A stretch of DNA of 25,793 bases from an uncultured Clostridia bacterium (GCA_937874275.1 CALNAU010000036.1:1-25793), one strand, 5' to 3'. Counted from the first letter of the stretch, positions 6,727-14,802 are shown. Translations and numbers: made by a program. The notes: a model not told the origin generated them from the sequence alone.

Positions 6727-8070
6727 ATGTTTTCCAAGCTGCTTGTGGCCAACCGCGGCGAGATTGCCGTGCGCATCATCCGCGCCTGTAAGGAGATGGG
6801 GGTGCAGACGGTGGCCGTCTACTCCCAGGCCGACCGGGAGGCGCTGCATGTGTCGCTGGCCGATGAGAGCATCTGCATCGGCCCGGCCCCGGCGCCGCTG
6901 AGCTATCTGCACCAGGACGCGTTGCTGAGTGCTGCCTTGGCCACCGGCTGCAAGGCGGTGCATCCGGGCTATGGCTTTTTAAGCGAAAATGCCGACTTTG
7001 CCGATGCCTGTGAGCAAAACGGCCTGCGGTTTATCGGCCCTTCCGGCCAGGTCATCCGGCAGATGGGCAACAAGGACGCCGCCAAGCGCACCGTGGCTGC
7101 CGCGGGCGTGCCCACCATCCCCGGCCGGGAGGACCTGGAGGACATTCAGGCCGCCCGCAAGGCTGCCGAGCAGGTGGGATTCCCCCTGCTCATCAAAGCG
7201 CGCAGCGGCGGCGGCGGGCGCGGCATCAGACGGGTGGACAGCATTGAGGATTTTGACCACGCCTTCCGCGAAGCCGCGCAGGAAGCCAAGGCCTGTTTTG
7301 GCGACCCCGGACTGTATATTGAGAAGCTGCTGGAGGGCGTTAAGCACGTGGAGGTGCAGGTGTTGTGTGACACGCACGGCCATGTGCTTTGCTTTGGCGA
7401 GCGCGATTGCTCCATGCAGCGCCGCCGCCAGAAACTGGTGGAGGAAAGCCCCTGCGCCAGGCTGACGCCCACCCAGCGGCGCGCGCTGATGCGCCACGCC
7501 CGCCAAGCGGTGCACGCCTTTCAGTATGAGGGGGTGGGTACGCTGGAGTTTCTGCTGGACGCGCAGGGCAACGCCTACTTTATGGAGATGAATACCCGCC
7601 TGCAGGTGGAGCATCCAGTCACCGAAATGGTGTCGGGCATCGACCTGGTCAAGTGGCAGATCCGCGTCGCGGCGGGTGTGCCGCTGCCCTTCCAGCAAAA
7701 GGACGTGGTGAGTCGCGGCCACGCGATTGAGTGCCGCATCAACGCGGAGGACCCGCTGCAGGATTTCCGTCCTTCGGGCGGGCGCATCGACCTGCTGCAC
7801 GCGCCCGGCGGCCCCTGGGTGCGCTTTGACACGGCGCTGTACCAGGGGTACGAGCTGCCGCTGCACTACGATTCACTGATTGCCAAGGTCATCGTGCACG
7901 CGCCGACCAGGGAGGAGGCCATCCGCAAAATGCAGGCCGCCCTGTGCGAGACCGTGATTGAGGGTGTGGACCATACCGCGTCCTTCCAGTCGCAGCTGCT
8001 CAGCGAGCCGGGCTTTGTGGACGGCAGCTACACCACCGATTACCTCAGCCAGAGGGAGGGCAGCCTGTGA
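6727..8070 (+). CDS. accC: Biotin carboxylase of acetyl-CoA carboxylase
   Basis: AccC is an ATP-grasp enzyme that carboxylates the biotin on AccB. The 447-residue product has the N-terminal FSKLLVANRGEIAVRIIRA, the glycine-rich lid SGGGGRGI at 160-167, the ERDCSMQRRRQKLVEESP segment at 225-242, and the ATP/Mg site EMNTRLQVEHPVTE at 287-300. The ATG at 6727 is two bases past the fabZ stop, with a modest GCGGAAG ribosome binding site seven bases away. It overlaps accD at TGATG. Confidence 0.95.
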   Translation: MFSKLLVANRGEIAVRIIRACKEMGVQTVAVYSQADREALHVSLADESICIGPAPAPLSYLHQDALLSAALATGCKAVHPGYGFLSENADFADACEQNGLRFIGPSGQVIRQMGNKDAAKRTVAAAGVPTIPGREDLEDIQAARKAAEQVGFPLLIKARSGGGGRGIRRVDSIEDFDHAFREAAQEAKACFGDPGLYIEKLLEGVKHVEVQVLCDTHGHVLCFGERDCSMQRRRQKLVEESPCARLTPTQRRALMRHARQAVHAFQYEGVGTLEFLLDAQGNAYFMEMNTRLQVEHPVTEMVSGIDLVKWQIRVAAGVPLPFQQKDVVSRGHAIECRINAEDPLQDFRPSGGRIDLLHAPGGPWVRFDTALYQGYELPLHYDSLIAKVIVHAPTREEAIRKMQAALCETVIEGVDHTASFQSQLLSEPGFVDGSYTTDYLSQREGSL

Positions 8071-8921
8071 TGATATCCAAGGATTTGTTCCGCCGCCCCA
8101 ACCTGCCGCTGGAGACACTTGGACGGGAGGGCGACAAGGCAGCGGTGCCCGAGGTCAGCTGCCCCGGCTGCAAGCGCCGCCTGCCCGTGGACGAACTGGC
8201 CGCCAACCTGTACATCTGCCCCCGCTGCCGCCAGTATCATAAGATGAGCGCCCGCGCCCGCATCGCCATGGTGCTGGACGAGGGCAGCTTTGAGGAACTG
8301 GATGAGGCCCTGGTGTCGCGCGACCCGCTGCGCTTCCCGGATTATCGGCACAAGCTGGAGGAGGCGGGCAAAGCCAGCGGCGAGCGGGAGGCCGTGGTCA
8401 CTGGCTTGGGCCGGGTGGAGGGCATGCGTTGCGGGTTCTTTGTCATGGAGCCGGGGTTCATGATGGGGTCCATGGGCGCCGCGGTGGGGGAAAAGATCAC
8501 CCGCCTGTTTGAGCGCGCCCTGCGCGAGCGCCTGCCTGTGCTGGGCTATACCCTGTCGGGCGGGGCGCGGGTGCAGGAGGGCATCCTGTCGCTGATGCAG
8601 ATGGCCAAGGTGTCGGGCGCGGTCCGCGCGCATTCCGATGCCGGGCTGTTCTACCTGGCTGTGCTGTGCGACCCCACCACCGGCGGCGTGGCGGCCAGCT
8701 TTGCCATGCAGGCGGATATTATCCTGGCCGAGCCGGGCGCGCTGATTGGCTTTGCCGGCCCCCGGGTGATTGAGCAGACCACCCGCCAGACGCTGCCCGA
8801 GGGCTTTCAGCGGGCGGAGTTCCAGCTGGCACACGGCTTTGTGGGCCGCCTGAGCCCGCGGGAATCCCAGCGGGCGCTGGTCGGCCTGCTGCTGAGGATG
8901 CATACGGGAGGGGCCGCCTGA
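8070..8921 (+). CDS. accD: Acetyl-CoA carboxylase carboxyltransferase subunit beta
   Basis: The beta subunit works with AccA to transfer CO2 from carboxybiotin to acetyl-CoA, giving malonyl-CoA. The 283-residue protein has the N-terminal four-cysteine zinc ribbon that marks this subunit (Cys31, Cys34, Cys50, Cys53) followed by a crotonase-like core with GFMMGSMGAAVGEKI and SGGARVQEG at about 163-171. The ATG at 8070 sits nine bases after AGGGAGGG; a GTG three bases earlier is possible. It overlaps accC by one base and accA by one base. Confidence 0.94.
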   Translation: MISKDLFRRPNLPLETLGREGDKAAVPEVSCPGCKRRLPVDELAANLYICPRCRQYHKMSARARIAMVLDEGSFEELDEALVSRDPLRFPDYRHKLEEAGKASGEREAVVTGLGRVEGMRCGFFVMEPGFMMGSMGAAVGEKITRLFERALRERLPVLGYTLSGGARVQEGILSLMQMAKVSGAVRAHSDAGLFYLAVLCDPTTGGVAASFAMQADIILAEPGALIGFAGPRVIEQTTRQTLPEGFQRAEFQLAHGFVGRLSPRESQRALVGLLLRMHTGGAA

Positions 8922-9700
8922 TGGGCGCGTATGAGCAGGTACAGGCGGCGCGCCTGCCCCAGCGGCCGGACGCGCTGCAATACATCCGCGCCATGGTGAG
9001 CGACTTTGTGGAGCTGTATGGCGACCGCCGCTTTGCCGATGACGCGGCGCTGGTGGCCGGCCTGGGCTACCTGAACGATACCTGTGTGACCGTGCTGGCG
9101 CTGGAAAAGGGCGAGGACAACCTGGACCGCCTGCGCCGCAACTTTGGCTCTGCCCAGCCCGAGGGCTACCGCAAGGCGCTGTGGCACCTCAGGCAGGCGG
9201 AGAAGTTTCGCCGGCCGGTGCTGTGCCTGATTGACACGGCGGGCGCCGCCTGCGGCATCGGCGCGGAGGAGCGCGGGCAGGGCCAGGCCATCGCCGAGAT
9301 GCTGCACGAGATGATGGGCCTCAGGGTGCCCGTGCTGTCGCTGATTATCGGCGAGGGGGGCAGCGGCGGCGCGCTGGCGCTGGCGGTGGCCAACCGCGTG
9401 TGGATGCTGGATGGTGCCGTTTACTCGGTGCTGTCGCCCGAGGGGGCGGCCAGCATCATCTGGAAGGACGCGGGTAAGGTGCGCCAGGCCAGCGAGGCGC
9501 TCAAGCTGACCGCCCACGACATGCTGGCGCTTGGCGTGGTAGAGGGGCTGATCCCCGAGGAGGACGGCTTTGACGCCACGGCCGCCGCCGTGAAGCGCAA
9601 GTTTGAGCTGGCACTGGCCCGTTACGCCGGCATGTCCGGCGAGGGCATCCTGCGCGAGCGGTACCGCCGCTTCCGCAAGCTGGGGGAGGGCTCGCCGTGA
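8921..9700 (+). CDS. accA: Acetyl-CoA carboxylase carboxyltransferase subunit alpha
   Basis: The alpha subunit completes the carboxyltransferase. The 259-residue product contains the DNLDRLRRNFGSAQPEGYRKAL region, GIGAEERGQG at 112-121 and the oxyanion-type EGGSGGAL at 145-152. Residues 105-111 read DTAGAAC where most AccA proteins have DTPGAYP, a noticeable change before an otherwise conserved motif. The N-terminus is shorter than in Escherichia coli AccA, as in many Bacillota. The start ATG overlaps the accD stop (TGATG) after a GGGAGGGG ribosome binding site, and its stop overlaps the next GTG start. Confidence 0.93.
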   Translation: MGAYEQVQAARLPQRPDALQYIRAMVSDFVELYGDRRFADDAALVAGLGYLNDTCVTVLALEKGEDNLDRLRRNFGSAQPEGYRKALWHLRQAEKFRRPVLCLIDTAGAACGIGAEERGQGQAIAEMLHEMMGLRVPVLSLIIGEGGSGGALALAVANRVWMLDGAVYSVLSPEGAASIIWKDAGKVRQASEALKLTAHDMLALGVVEGLIPEEDGFDATAAAVKRKFELALARYAGMSGEGILRERYRRFRKLGEGSP

Positions 9701-10515
9701 TTTATTTGGTGACCGATACCACCGCCGGGCTGACCCGGCAGGAGGCCAGGGCGCTGCATGCCGTGATGGTGCCCATGACCTATGCCCGGCAGGGGCGGGC
9801 CTTCATCGCCGAGGGCTATGTGGAGGATTTTCATCCGCCCAGGGCCAACGCGGGGGTGGACCTGAGCCAGTACACCACGGCGCAGGCATCGGCCGCGGCT
9901 TTTGCCGATGTGTTTGAGCAGATTGTGTCCGCCGGCCATCAGGCGCTGTGCCTCACCATCTCCGCTCGCCTGAGCGGTACCTACCTCAACGCCTGCCAGG
10001 CGGCCAACGAGGTGGGCAAGGGGCAGGTGGAGGTGCTGGATTCGCGCACCACAGGCGCCGCGCTCTACCTTTTGCTGCGCCGGGCGCGGCAGATGCTCGA
10101 CACAGGGATGGGGCTGAAGGCGGCGGAGCAGGTGCGCTTGCTGTGCGACAGCACGCACACCCTGTTTTCTGTGCAGGATATGGGCCCCCTGCGCCGCAGC
10201 GGGCGGCTGGGCGTGGTGCGCCTGTCGGTTTCTTCCCTGCTGAATGTGCGGCCGGTATTGCGGCTGGAGGATGGCGGCGTGGTGACCCACGCGCTGGCCC
10301 GCGGCCGTCAGCAGCAGCTGCGCGAGCTGGCGGCGGCCCTGCAGGGGCCACCGCGGCAGGTGGCCGTGCAGCATGCCGCCGCCCCCGTGGACGCGCAGAC
10401 GCTGGCGGAGCAGCTGCGCGCCATTGGCCACGAGGTCAGCGTGCGCGGGGTCGGGCTGGTGCTGTCCATTCACCTGGGGCTGCCCTGCCTGGGACTTGGC
10501 TGGCTGGACACATAA
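9697..10515 (+). CDS. DegV-family fatty-acid-binding protein (FakB-like)
   Basis: DegV proteins bind a single fatty acid in a buried pocket; the FakB members present exogenous fatty acids to the kinase FakA. The 272-residue product shows the family pattern: the N-terminal strand and loop LVTDTTAGL, TTAQAS at 60-65 (usually TSQPS), ISARLSGTY at 88-96 and VLDSRTTGAA at 113-122, then a C-terminal domain with RRSGRLG. The start is GTG at 9697, six bases after GGAGGG, and overlaps the accA stop by four bases, making it the last member of the fatty-acid operon before the terminator. Family assignment is firm. The FakB role is inferred from context, since no fakA kinase is in the window. Confidence 0.85.
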   Translation: MIYLVTDTTAGLTRQEARALHAVMVPMTYARQGRAFIAEGYVEDFHPPRANAGVDLSQYTTAQASAAAFADVFEQIVSAGHQALCLTISARLSGTYLNACQAANEVGKGQVEVLDSRTTGAALYLLLRRARQMLDTGMGLKAAEQVRLLCDSTHTLFSVQDMGPLRRSGRLGVVRLSVSSLLNVRPVLRLEDGGVVTHALARGRQQQLRELAAALQGPPRQVAVQHAAAPVDAQTLAEQLRAIGHEVSVRGVGLVLSIHLGLPCLGLGWLDT

Positions 10516-10544
10516 CGCGGGTACGGTTGCTCCGGACTCATACG

Positions 10545-10569
10545 CCGCCCTGTACCGGGCGGTTTTTTT
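10545..10569 (+). terminator. Intrinsic terminator of the fatty-acid operon
   Basis: A six-base-pair GC stem (CCGCCC / GGGCGG) with loop TGTACC is followed immediately by seven T residues. It stands 30 bases after the degV stop and before the next promoter. Confidence 0.9.
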
Positions 10570-10630
10570 GTTGATGCGCTCTGGCGTCCGCCGTTACTCG
10601 CAAATGGCACGCCGGTTTTTCCCGTGGAAC

Positions 10631-10659
10631 TTGTGCCCTTTGTCAATTATGGGTATAAT
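10631..10659 (+). promoter_or_regulatory. Promoter of the receiver/SPFH unit
   Basis: TTGTGC (10631-10636) and a perfect TATAAT (10654-10659) are spaced by 17 bases, about 30 bases upstream of the next ATG. No operator-like repeat was noticed around it. The stretch 10570-10630 holds nothing convincing beyond a weak long-loop GGCGT/ACGCC pairing. Confidence 0.75.
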
Positions 10660-10691
10660 GAAGTCGTTGAAACAATCAAGGAGGGCGCCGC

Positions 10692-11501
10692 ATGTACAAA
10701 CTGCTGCTTGTCACCGACCGGGATGAGGTCGTGGAGGCCTTTGGGCACCTGACCGACCTGGGGGACATGATGTTTGCGCCTGTTCACGTTATTGGGGACG
10801 CACAGCAGGCCATCGACTACCTGGAGCGCAACGCGGTGGACGCGGTGGGCTACTCCTTCCGGCATGCCGATCCGGGCATGCTGCACCAATACCTGGTCGA
10901 GGGGCGCCCCAGCCTGCCGATTTTTCAGCCGCATCATCAGGAGAGCGATCTGCACGACGAGTTGACGCGCATCCGCCGCTTTCTGGACCGCATGCACGCC
11001 GATGACTCGGATGAGGAGTATGACGAGGCCGCCGTGCTGGAGTACCTGCGCGACGAGCTGATGCACCAATTGCTCGCGCGGGAGATTGCCACCCCGGCGG
11101 AGCTCAACAGCCGCCTGCGCCTGATGCGCGCCAACCTGGCGCAAAATCGGCCGGCGTTTCTGTTCGACTTCGATCTGCCCCAGGGCGAGGTCTACCTGGA
11201 GGGGCGCTGGCACTATGGCCGCGAGCGGTTGGAGAACGCGCTGCGCAGCAACTTCTTTGGCCGTTACGCCGACAACATCTACTACGGCGTGGCCGTGCTG
11301 ACGCCCAGGCACATCCGCCTGATTGGCTGCCAGCGCTACGACAGCCCGGAGGAGGATGTGCAGGAGGTCAGCCACCGCGTACAGCAGTATGTGCAGCAAA
11401 AGGTGGCCGACATCAAGGAATACCTGGACCTGGACCTGGACATTGAGCAGTTTACGGTGCTGCGCAGCCTCAACGACATCACGGGAAATGGCCCGGACTG
11501 A
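10692..11501 (+). CDS. Unknown protein with a degenerate receiver-like N-terminus
   Basis: A 269-residue soluble protein that I do not recognise as a named family. The first 60 or so residues resemble a response-regulator receiver fold (YKLLLVTDRDEV, then a helix and VDAVGY), but the position where the phospho-accepting Asp should follow the VDAVGY strand carries Ser/Phe, so it probably cannot be phosphorylated. The region from about 155 to 215 (FLFDFDLPQG to TPRHIRLIGC) resembles the middle domain of clostridial AraC-type response regulators, yet no C-terminal HTH follows. The acidic linker DDSDEEYDEAA is at about 97-107. The ATG follows AAGGAGGG, and the gene is the first of a unit with the SPFH gene. 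Regulatory or sensory function is a guess from fold resemblance. Confidence 0.75.
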   Translation: MYKLLLVTDRDEVVEAFGHLTDLGDMMFAPVHVIGDAQQAIDYLERNAVDAVGYSFRHADPGMLHQYLVEGRPSLPIFQPHHQESDLHDELTRIRRFLDRMHADDSDEEYDEAAVLEYLRDELMHQLLAREIATPAELNSRLRLMRANLAQNRPAFLFDFDLPQGEVYLEGRWHYGRERLENALRSNFFGRYADNIYYGVAVLTPRHIRLIGCQRYDSPEEDVQEVSHRVQQYVQQKVADIKEYLDLDLDIEQFTVLRSLNDITGNGPD

Positions 11502-11555
11502 CCGCAGACCGGCCTGAATAATTCGCAAAGTCAACACACGAAGGAGGATTTGCCC

Positions 11556-12599
11556 ATGGGTATCCTGGATATGATCAGGGGACAATTAATCGACGTCATC
11601 GAATGGACCGATTCCTCGGCCAATACCATGGTCTACAAGTACGACAACCGCGGCAAGGAAATCATGATGGGGGCGCAGCTCACCGTGCGTGAGAGTCAGG
11701 TGGCCATCTTTGTCAACGAGGGCAAGCTGGCCGACGTGTTCCAGCCCGGCCGCTACGAGCTGAGCACGCAGAACATGCCCATCATGACCGCGCTGAAGAG
11801 CTGGAAGTACGGCTTCAACAGCCCCTTCAAGGCGGACGTGTACTTCATCAACACCAAGCAGTTCCTGGACCTCAAGTGGGGCACCAGCAACCCGGTGATG
11901 ATGCGCGATCAGGACTTCGGCATGATTCGCCTGCGCGCGTTTGGCATCTATACCTTCCGGGTGTCCGACCCCGTGGCCTTCCTCAAGGAGGTCTTCGGCA
12001 CATCCGAGCTGTTCACGGTGGAGGGCGTGGAGGGCCAAATCAAGCGCACCATCATCTCCTCGCTGTCGGACGCGCTGGCGCAGAGCAAGATTCCCGCGCT
12101 GGATCTGGCGGCCAACTATGAGGAGCTCAGCCAGTATGTGCTCAACATGGTCGCGCCCAAGATTGCCCCGCTGGGCCTGAAGCTGGAGAGCTTTGTCATC
12201 GAAAACATCAGCCTGCCCCAGGAAGTGGAACAGGCGATGGATAAGCGCACCTCCATGGGCGTGCTGGGCGATATGAACCGCTACACCCAGATGCAGGCGG
12301 CGGACGCCATGCGCGACGCGGCCAACAACCCCTCGGGCGGCGCCGGCATGGCCAGCGGCATTGGCGCCGGCATGGCCATGGGCCAAATGATGCAAAACGC
12401 CATGCAGGGCGCACAGCAGCCCCAGCAGCAGGCGCAGGCCACCGTGCCCTGTGTCAACTGCACGCAGCCCATTCCCCAGGGTGCCAAGTTCTGCCCCGAG
12501 TGCGGCGCGCAGCAGGCACAGTCCGTGGCGTGCAAGCATTGCGCCAAGCCCATCCCGCAGGACGCCAAGTTCTGCCCGGAATGCGGCCAGGCTCAGTAA
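11556..12599 (+). CDS. SPFH-domain protein with two C-terminal zinc ribbons
   Basis: The 347-residue protein belongs to the family often labelled virion core protein or YdjI-like. An N-terminal SPFH/band-7-type domain spans about residues 10-240 (LTVRESQVAIFVNEGKLADV, QPGRYEL, FFINTKQF-like VYFINTKQFLDLKWGT). A low-complexity segment rich in Gly, Met, Ala and Gln runs from 255 to 298, and two similar zinc ribbons follow with cysteines 299/302/313/316 and 326/329/340/343. There is no transmembrane segment. I use the ATG at 11556, eight bases after AAGGAGG, rather than an upstream TTG. Relatives in Bacillus lie next to phage-shock-type genes, so an envelope-associated scaffold role is plausible but inferred. 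Confidence 0.85.
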   Translation: MGILDMIRGQLIDVIEWTDSSANTMVYKYDNRGKEIMMGAQLTVRESQVAIFVNEGKLADVFQPGRYELSTQNMPIMTALKSWKYGFNSPFKADVYFINTKQFLDLKWGTSNPVMMRDQDFGMIRLRAFGIYTFRVSDPVAFLKEVFGTSELFTVEGVEGQIKRTIISSLSDALAQSKIPALDLAANYEELSQYVLNMVAPKIAPLGLKLESFVIENISLPQEVEQAMDKRTSMGVLGDMNRYTQMQAADAMRDAANNPSGGAGMASGIGAGMAMGQMMQNAMQGAQQPQQQAQATVPCVNCTQPIPQGAKFCPECGAQQAQSVACKHCAKPIPQDAKFCPECGQAQ

Positions 12600-12623
12600 T
12601 TCGATGATTCTGGAGCATAGGGT

Positions 12624-12920
12624 ATGATCAAGAAACATCCCGGCTTTGAAAAGGTGGACGCCTACCTGATTCCCAAAAAGGAAGCCGGTGCCTACAAGCG
12701 CGACCGCAAGGCCGCGCGCAAGCTGGCGGTTAACGCCATGCGCACCTTCTGCGAGCGGGTGGAGTGCGGCCTGCATGGCGGCGAGGATGGCGAGGCCGTG
12801 ATGGGCTTTGACAAGAAGGGCGAATGCATCGCCTTCATCCACCTGGACCCCGAAGGGGTGCCCGCGATTCTGGAGGCAGCCGAACAGGGCCGCCTGGTGG
12901 AGATGCTGAAGACAGCCTAA
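12624..12920 (+). CDS. Small unknown protein
   Basis: A 98-residue protein with no motif I recognise. The N-terminal half is strongly basic (Lys/Arg-rich, residues 2-37), the centre holds two cysteines (FCERVECGL), and the C-terminal half has a beta-strand-like GECIAFIHLD followed by helical GVPAILEAAEQGRLVEMLK. It starts 24 bases after the SPFH stop behind GGAG and is followed by a hairpin terminator, so it is the last gene of that unit and may work with the SPFH protein. No signal or membrane segment is visible. Confidence 0.7.
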   Translation: MIKKHPGFEKVDAYLIPKKEAGAYKRDRKAARKLAVNAMRTFCERVECGLHGGEDGEAVMGFDKKGECIAFIHLDPEGVPAILEAAEQGRLVEMLKTA

Positions 12921-12944
12921 CGAAACATATAGAACATGCAAATG

Positions 12945-12974
12945 CCCGCCCGGCAGGGATGCCTGGCGGGTCTT
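12945..12974 (+). terminator. Hairpin terminator between converging genes
   Basis: CCCGCC pairs with GGCGGG and, across one C/T mismatch, GGCA pairs with TGCC around a GGGA loop. A short TCTT tract follows on the plus strand. The hairpin lies between the rightward SPFH unit and the end of the leftward hydrolase gene; the U tract is weak in both directions, so efficiency is uncertain. Confidence 0.6.
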
Positions 12975-12984
12975 GTATATCAAT

Positions 12985-14163
12985 TTAGTGTTCCGGTGGC
13001 TGGAGCGCTTCCGGCGGCTCCTTTTCTTCCTGCTTGTTCGCGACGCCGGGCAGCAGCTCCAGCACAGTTTGCTTTATGGCGGACAGCGCGCTGCCCACCG
13101 TGCCCGACAGCAACGCGCGGAACACCTGCCCCATCATGCTGCGGGTGTGGGGATCCAGGTCCCTCATGGCGTGCAGCATGCGCTTGGCCGACTGCAGGTC
13201 GGGGCTCACCAGGTCGGTCAGGGTCTCCAGGTTGCCTGCGGTGAGCACGCCGTACACGCTGTCACAGAACAGCCGCCGCTCCTCCAGGCTCATGCCGTGC
13301 AGCCACTCATCCAGCGTTTCATCCATGATGCGGCTGGTGCGCGACAGCTCCTCCATGCTGATAAAGCGCGGCGCCTCCGCCTCCACCTCCCAGCTGAACA
13401 GGTCGTGCTGAAATACGCTCAGCGCCCGGCTTTTGACCACGCGGTAGGGCTTATGCTGGTTCATCAGAATGCCCACCAGCGAGCCCTGGGGCAGGTAGGA
13501 GTGGATGCGCTCGCCCAGCGCCACATAGCCTGCGGTTTGCGTATCCGAGTCCATCAGGCCCGGACCGTCAAAGCTGTGCACGGACTGAATGCGTCCGCGC
13601 ACCGCGTCATCACAGAAGGCGGCGGCCCAGATGGCCAGGTTGCCGCCCTTGGAGTGGCCAAGCACGGTCAGCGGCGCGTCGTCTACCGCCGCCGCGGTAT
13701 GCAGGTAGCCCACGGCCGCCTGCTGGGCGGAGACCGGGCTTTCAAAGGACATGTTGAAGTCCTCCTTCCACCCGACCAGGGAGGCATCCGTGCCCTTGAA
13801 GGCGATGGCGCGGCTGCCGTCGGGCAGCCACAGCGTCATGGCGCAGAACTGCTTCTCATCCTCCAGTGAGCGCTCGTTTACATAGCCGCTCAACCGCAAA
13901 TCGGCCCACCGCGGGGCCGATGCCATGGCGTGCAGCAGCTCCAGCCGCTTGCGCAGGAAGATTTCGTATAGCTTGGTCTTTTCCTCATACCCGGTCAGCG
14001 CCTGCGAGGCCTCGGCCAGGCTCTGGTGTTCGTGCGGGCGGGCGATTTCGTCCATCGGTACATACACCAGCTGGGAAAAGGCGGCCAAATCCACCTCGTT
14101 GAGGGGCAGCTCTGTCAGGGATTGCTGACCCGCCCGGGCCACATAGCTGAGCAGGTTTTCCAT
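12985..14163 (-). CDS. DUF2974 (Mbeg1-like) alpha/beta hydrolase
   Basis: A 392-residue predicted cytoplasmic alpha/beta hydrolase of the DUF2974 family. The nucleophile elbow is GHSKGG with Ser171, preceded by a lipase-like oxyanion region AFKGTDASLVGWKEDF at 121-136. The acid is probably Asp199 in HSFDGPG, and the conserved FQHDLFSWEV (His253) may supply the histidine. The C-terminal third is helical and ends in a charged Glu/Pro tail. The ATG at 14163 has AGAGGA upstream, 9 bases after the bioY stop, so the two are probably co-transcribed. The substrate is unknown; family assignment comes from the overall pattern of these motifs. Confidence 0.8.
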   Translation of the reverse strand: MENLLSYVARAGQQSLTELPLNEVDLAAFSQLVYVPMDEIARPHEHQSLAEASQALTGYEEKTKLYEIFLRKRLELLHAMASAPRWADLRLSGYVNERSLEDEKQFCAMTLWLPDGSRAIAFKGTDASLVGWKEDFNMSFESPVSAQQAAVGYLHTAAAVDDAPLTVLGHSKGGNLAIWAAAFCDDAVRGRIQSVHSFDGPGLMDSDTQTAGYVALGERIHSYLPQGSLVGILMNQHKPYRVVKSRALSVFQHDLFSWEVEAEAPRFISMEELSRTSRIMDETLDEWLHGMSLEERRLFCDSVYGVLTAGNLETLTDLVSPDLQSAKRMLHAMRDLDPHTRSMMGQVFRALLSGTVGSALSAIKQTVLELLPGVANKQEEKEPPEALQPPEH

Positions 14164-14172
14164 TTTTTCCTC

Positions 14173-14742
14173 TTATTTCACGCGGCGCAGCGCCGTGCGC
14201 AGTTTGGGGGCCATGGAAGCCGCCATGGCAATCTTGAGGAGATCACCCGGCAGGAAGGGGTAGACCGCCAGCGGCAACACCTGGGGCAAAGCCCTGCCCG
14301 TCATCAGCATCAGCCACAGCGTGCCCGGCACATAGCAGGCCAGCAGGCCCAAGGTACACACCAGCGCCCGCCGCCACAGGGTATTGGCCGAGGGCGCCAA
14401 CGGCACAATGACCGCCACCGCGCATAGATAGCCCAGTAGGTAGCCGCCCGTGGGGCCGAACAGCGCCGAGGGTCCCCCGCGAAAACCGGCGAACACCGGC
14501 AGCCCCACGGTGCCCATCAGCAGATATAGCCCAACGCTGATCAGCGCCCACCGCCCATTGAGCACCAGGGCACACAGGTATACCGCCAGCAGCGCCAGGT
14601 TGATGGGCACCAGCGGCAGCGGCACCGCGATTTGCGAACAGAGGGCCAGCAGCGTCGTCATCAACGCCGCGTCAATCATCTGCCGGGTGCTGCTTTTGCC
14701 GCTGTATGGGATGGGGCGCACGCGCTCCGCCTCGTTGGTCAA
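14173..14742 (-). CDS. bioY: Biotin transporter substrate-binding component (BioY)
   Basis: BioY is the membrane S component that binds biotin for an ECF transporter. The 189-residue protein has about six hydrophobic segments and the family signature around 80-105 (GLPVFAGFRGGPSALFGPTGGYLLGY), with the conserved Asp and Lys of PGDLLK near 167-170. I place the start at the TTG 14742-14740, eight bases downstream of GGAGG; a longer in-frame reading begins upstream of the promoter and is unlikely. No dedicated energising genes adjoin it, but ecfA1, ecfA2 and ecfT lie 5-8 kb away in this window and could serve it. Biotin is needed by AccB of the nearby fatty-acid operon. Confidence 0.92.
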   Translation of the reverse strand: MTNEAERVRPIPYSGKSSTRQMIDAALMTTLLALCSQIAVPLPLVPINLALLAVYLCALVLNGRWALISVGLYLLMGTVGLPVFAGFRGGPSALFGPTGGYLLGYLCAVAVIVPLAPSANTLWRRALVCTLGLLACYVPGTLWLMLMTGRALPQVLPLAVYPFLPGDLLKIAMAASMAPKLRTALRRVK

Positions 14743-14773
14743 GAAACCTTCCTCCGTGTCCCATGATGCCGGT

Positions 14774-14802
14774 ATCATAGCATTCGGCCTGCCGCCGGTC
14801 AA
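14774..14802 (-). promoter_or_regulatory. bioY: Promoter of bioY
   Basis: On the minus strand TTGACC (14802-14797) and TATGAT (14779-14774) are exactly 17 bases apart, and the -10 carries the TGn extension. It precedes the bioY start by about 30 bases. I did not find a clear BirA-type palindrome around it. Confidence 0.75.

Noticed and set aside
11556..12599. Viral origin suggested by the common database name virion core protein
   Set aside because: The protein is an SPFH-domain bacterial family, codon use matches the neighbours, and no phage genes adjoin it.
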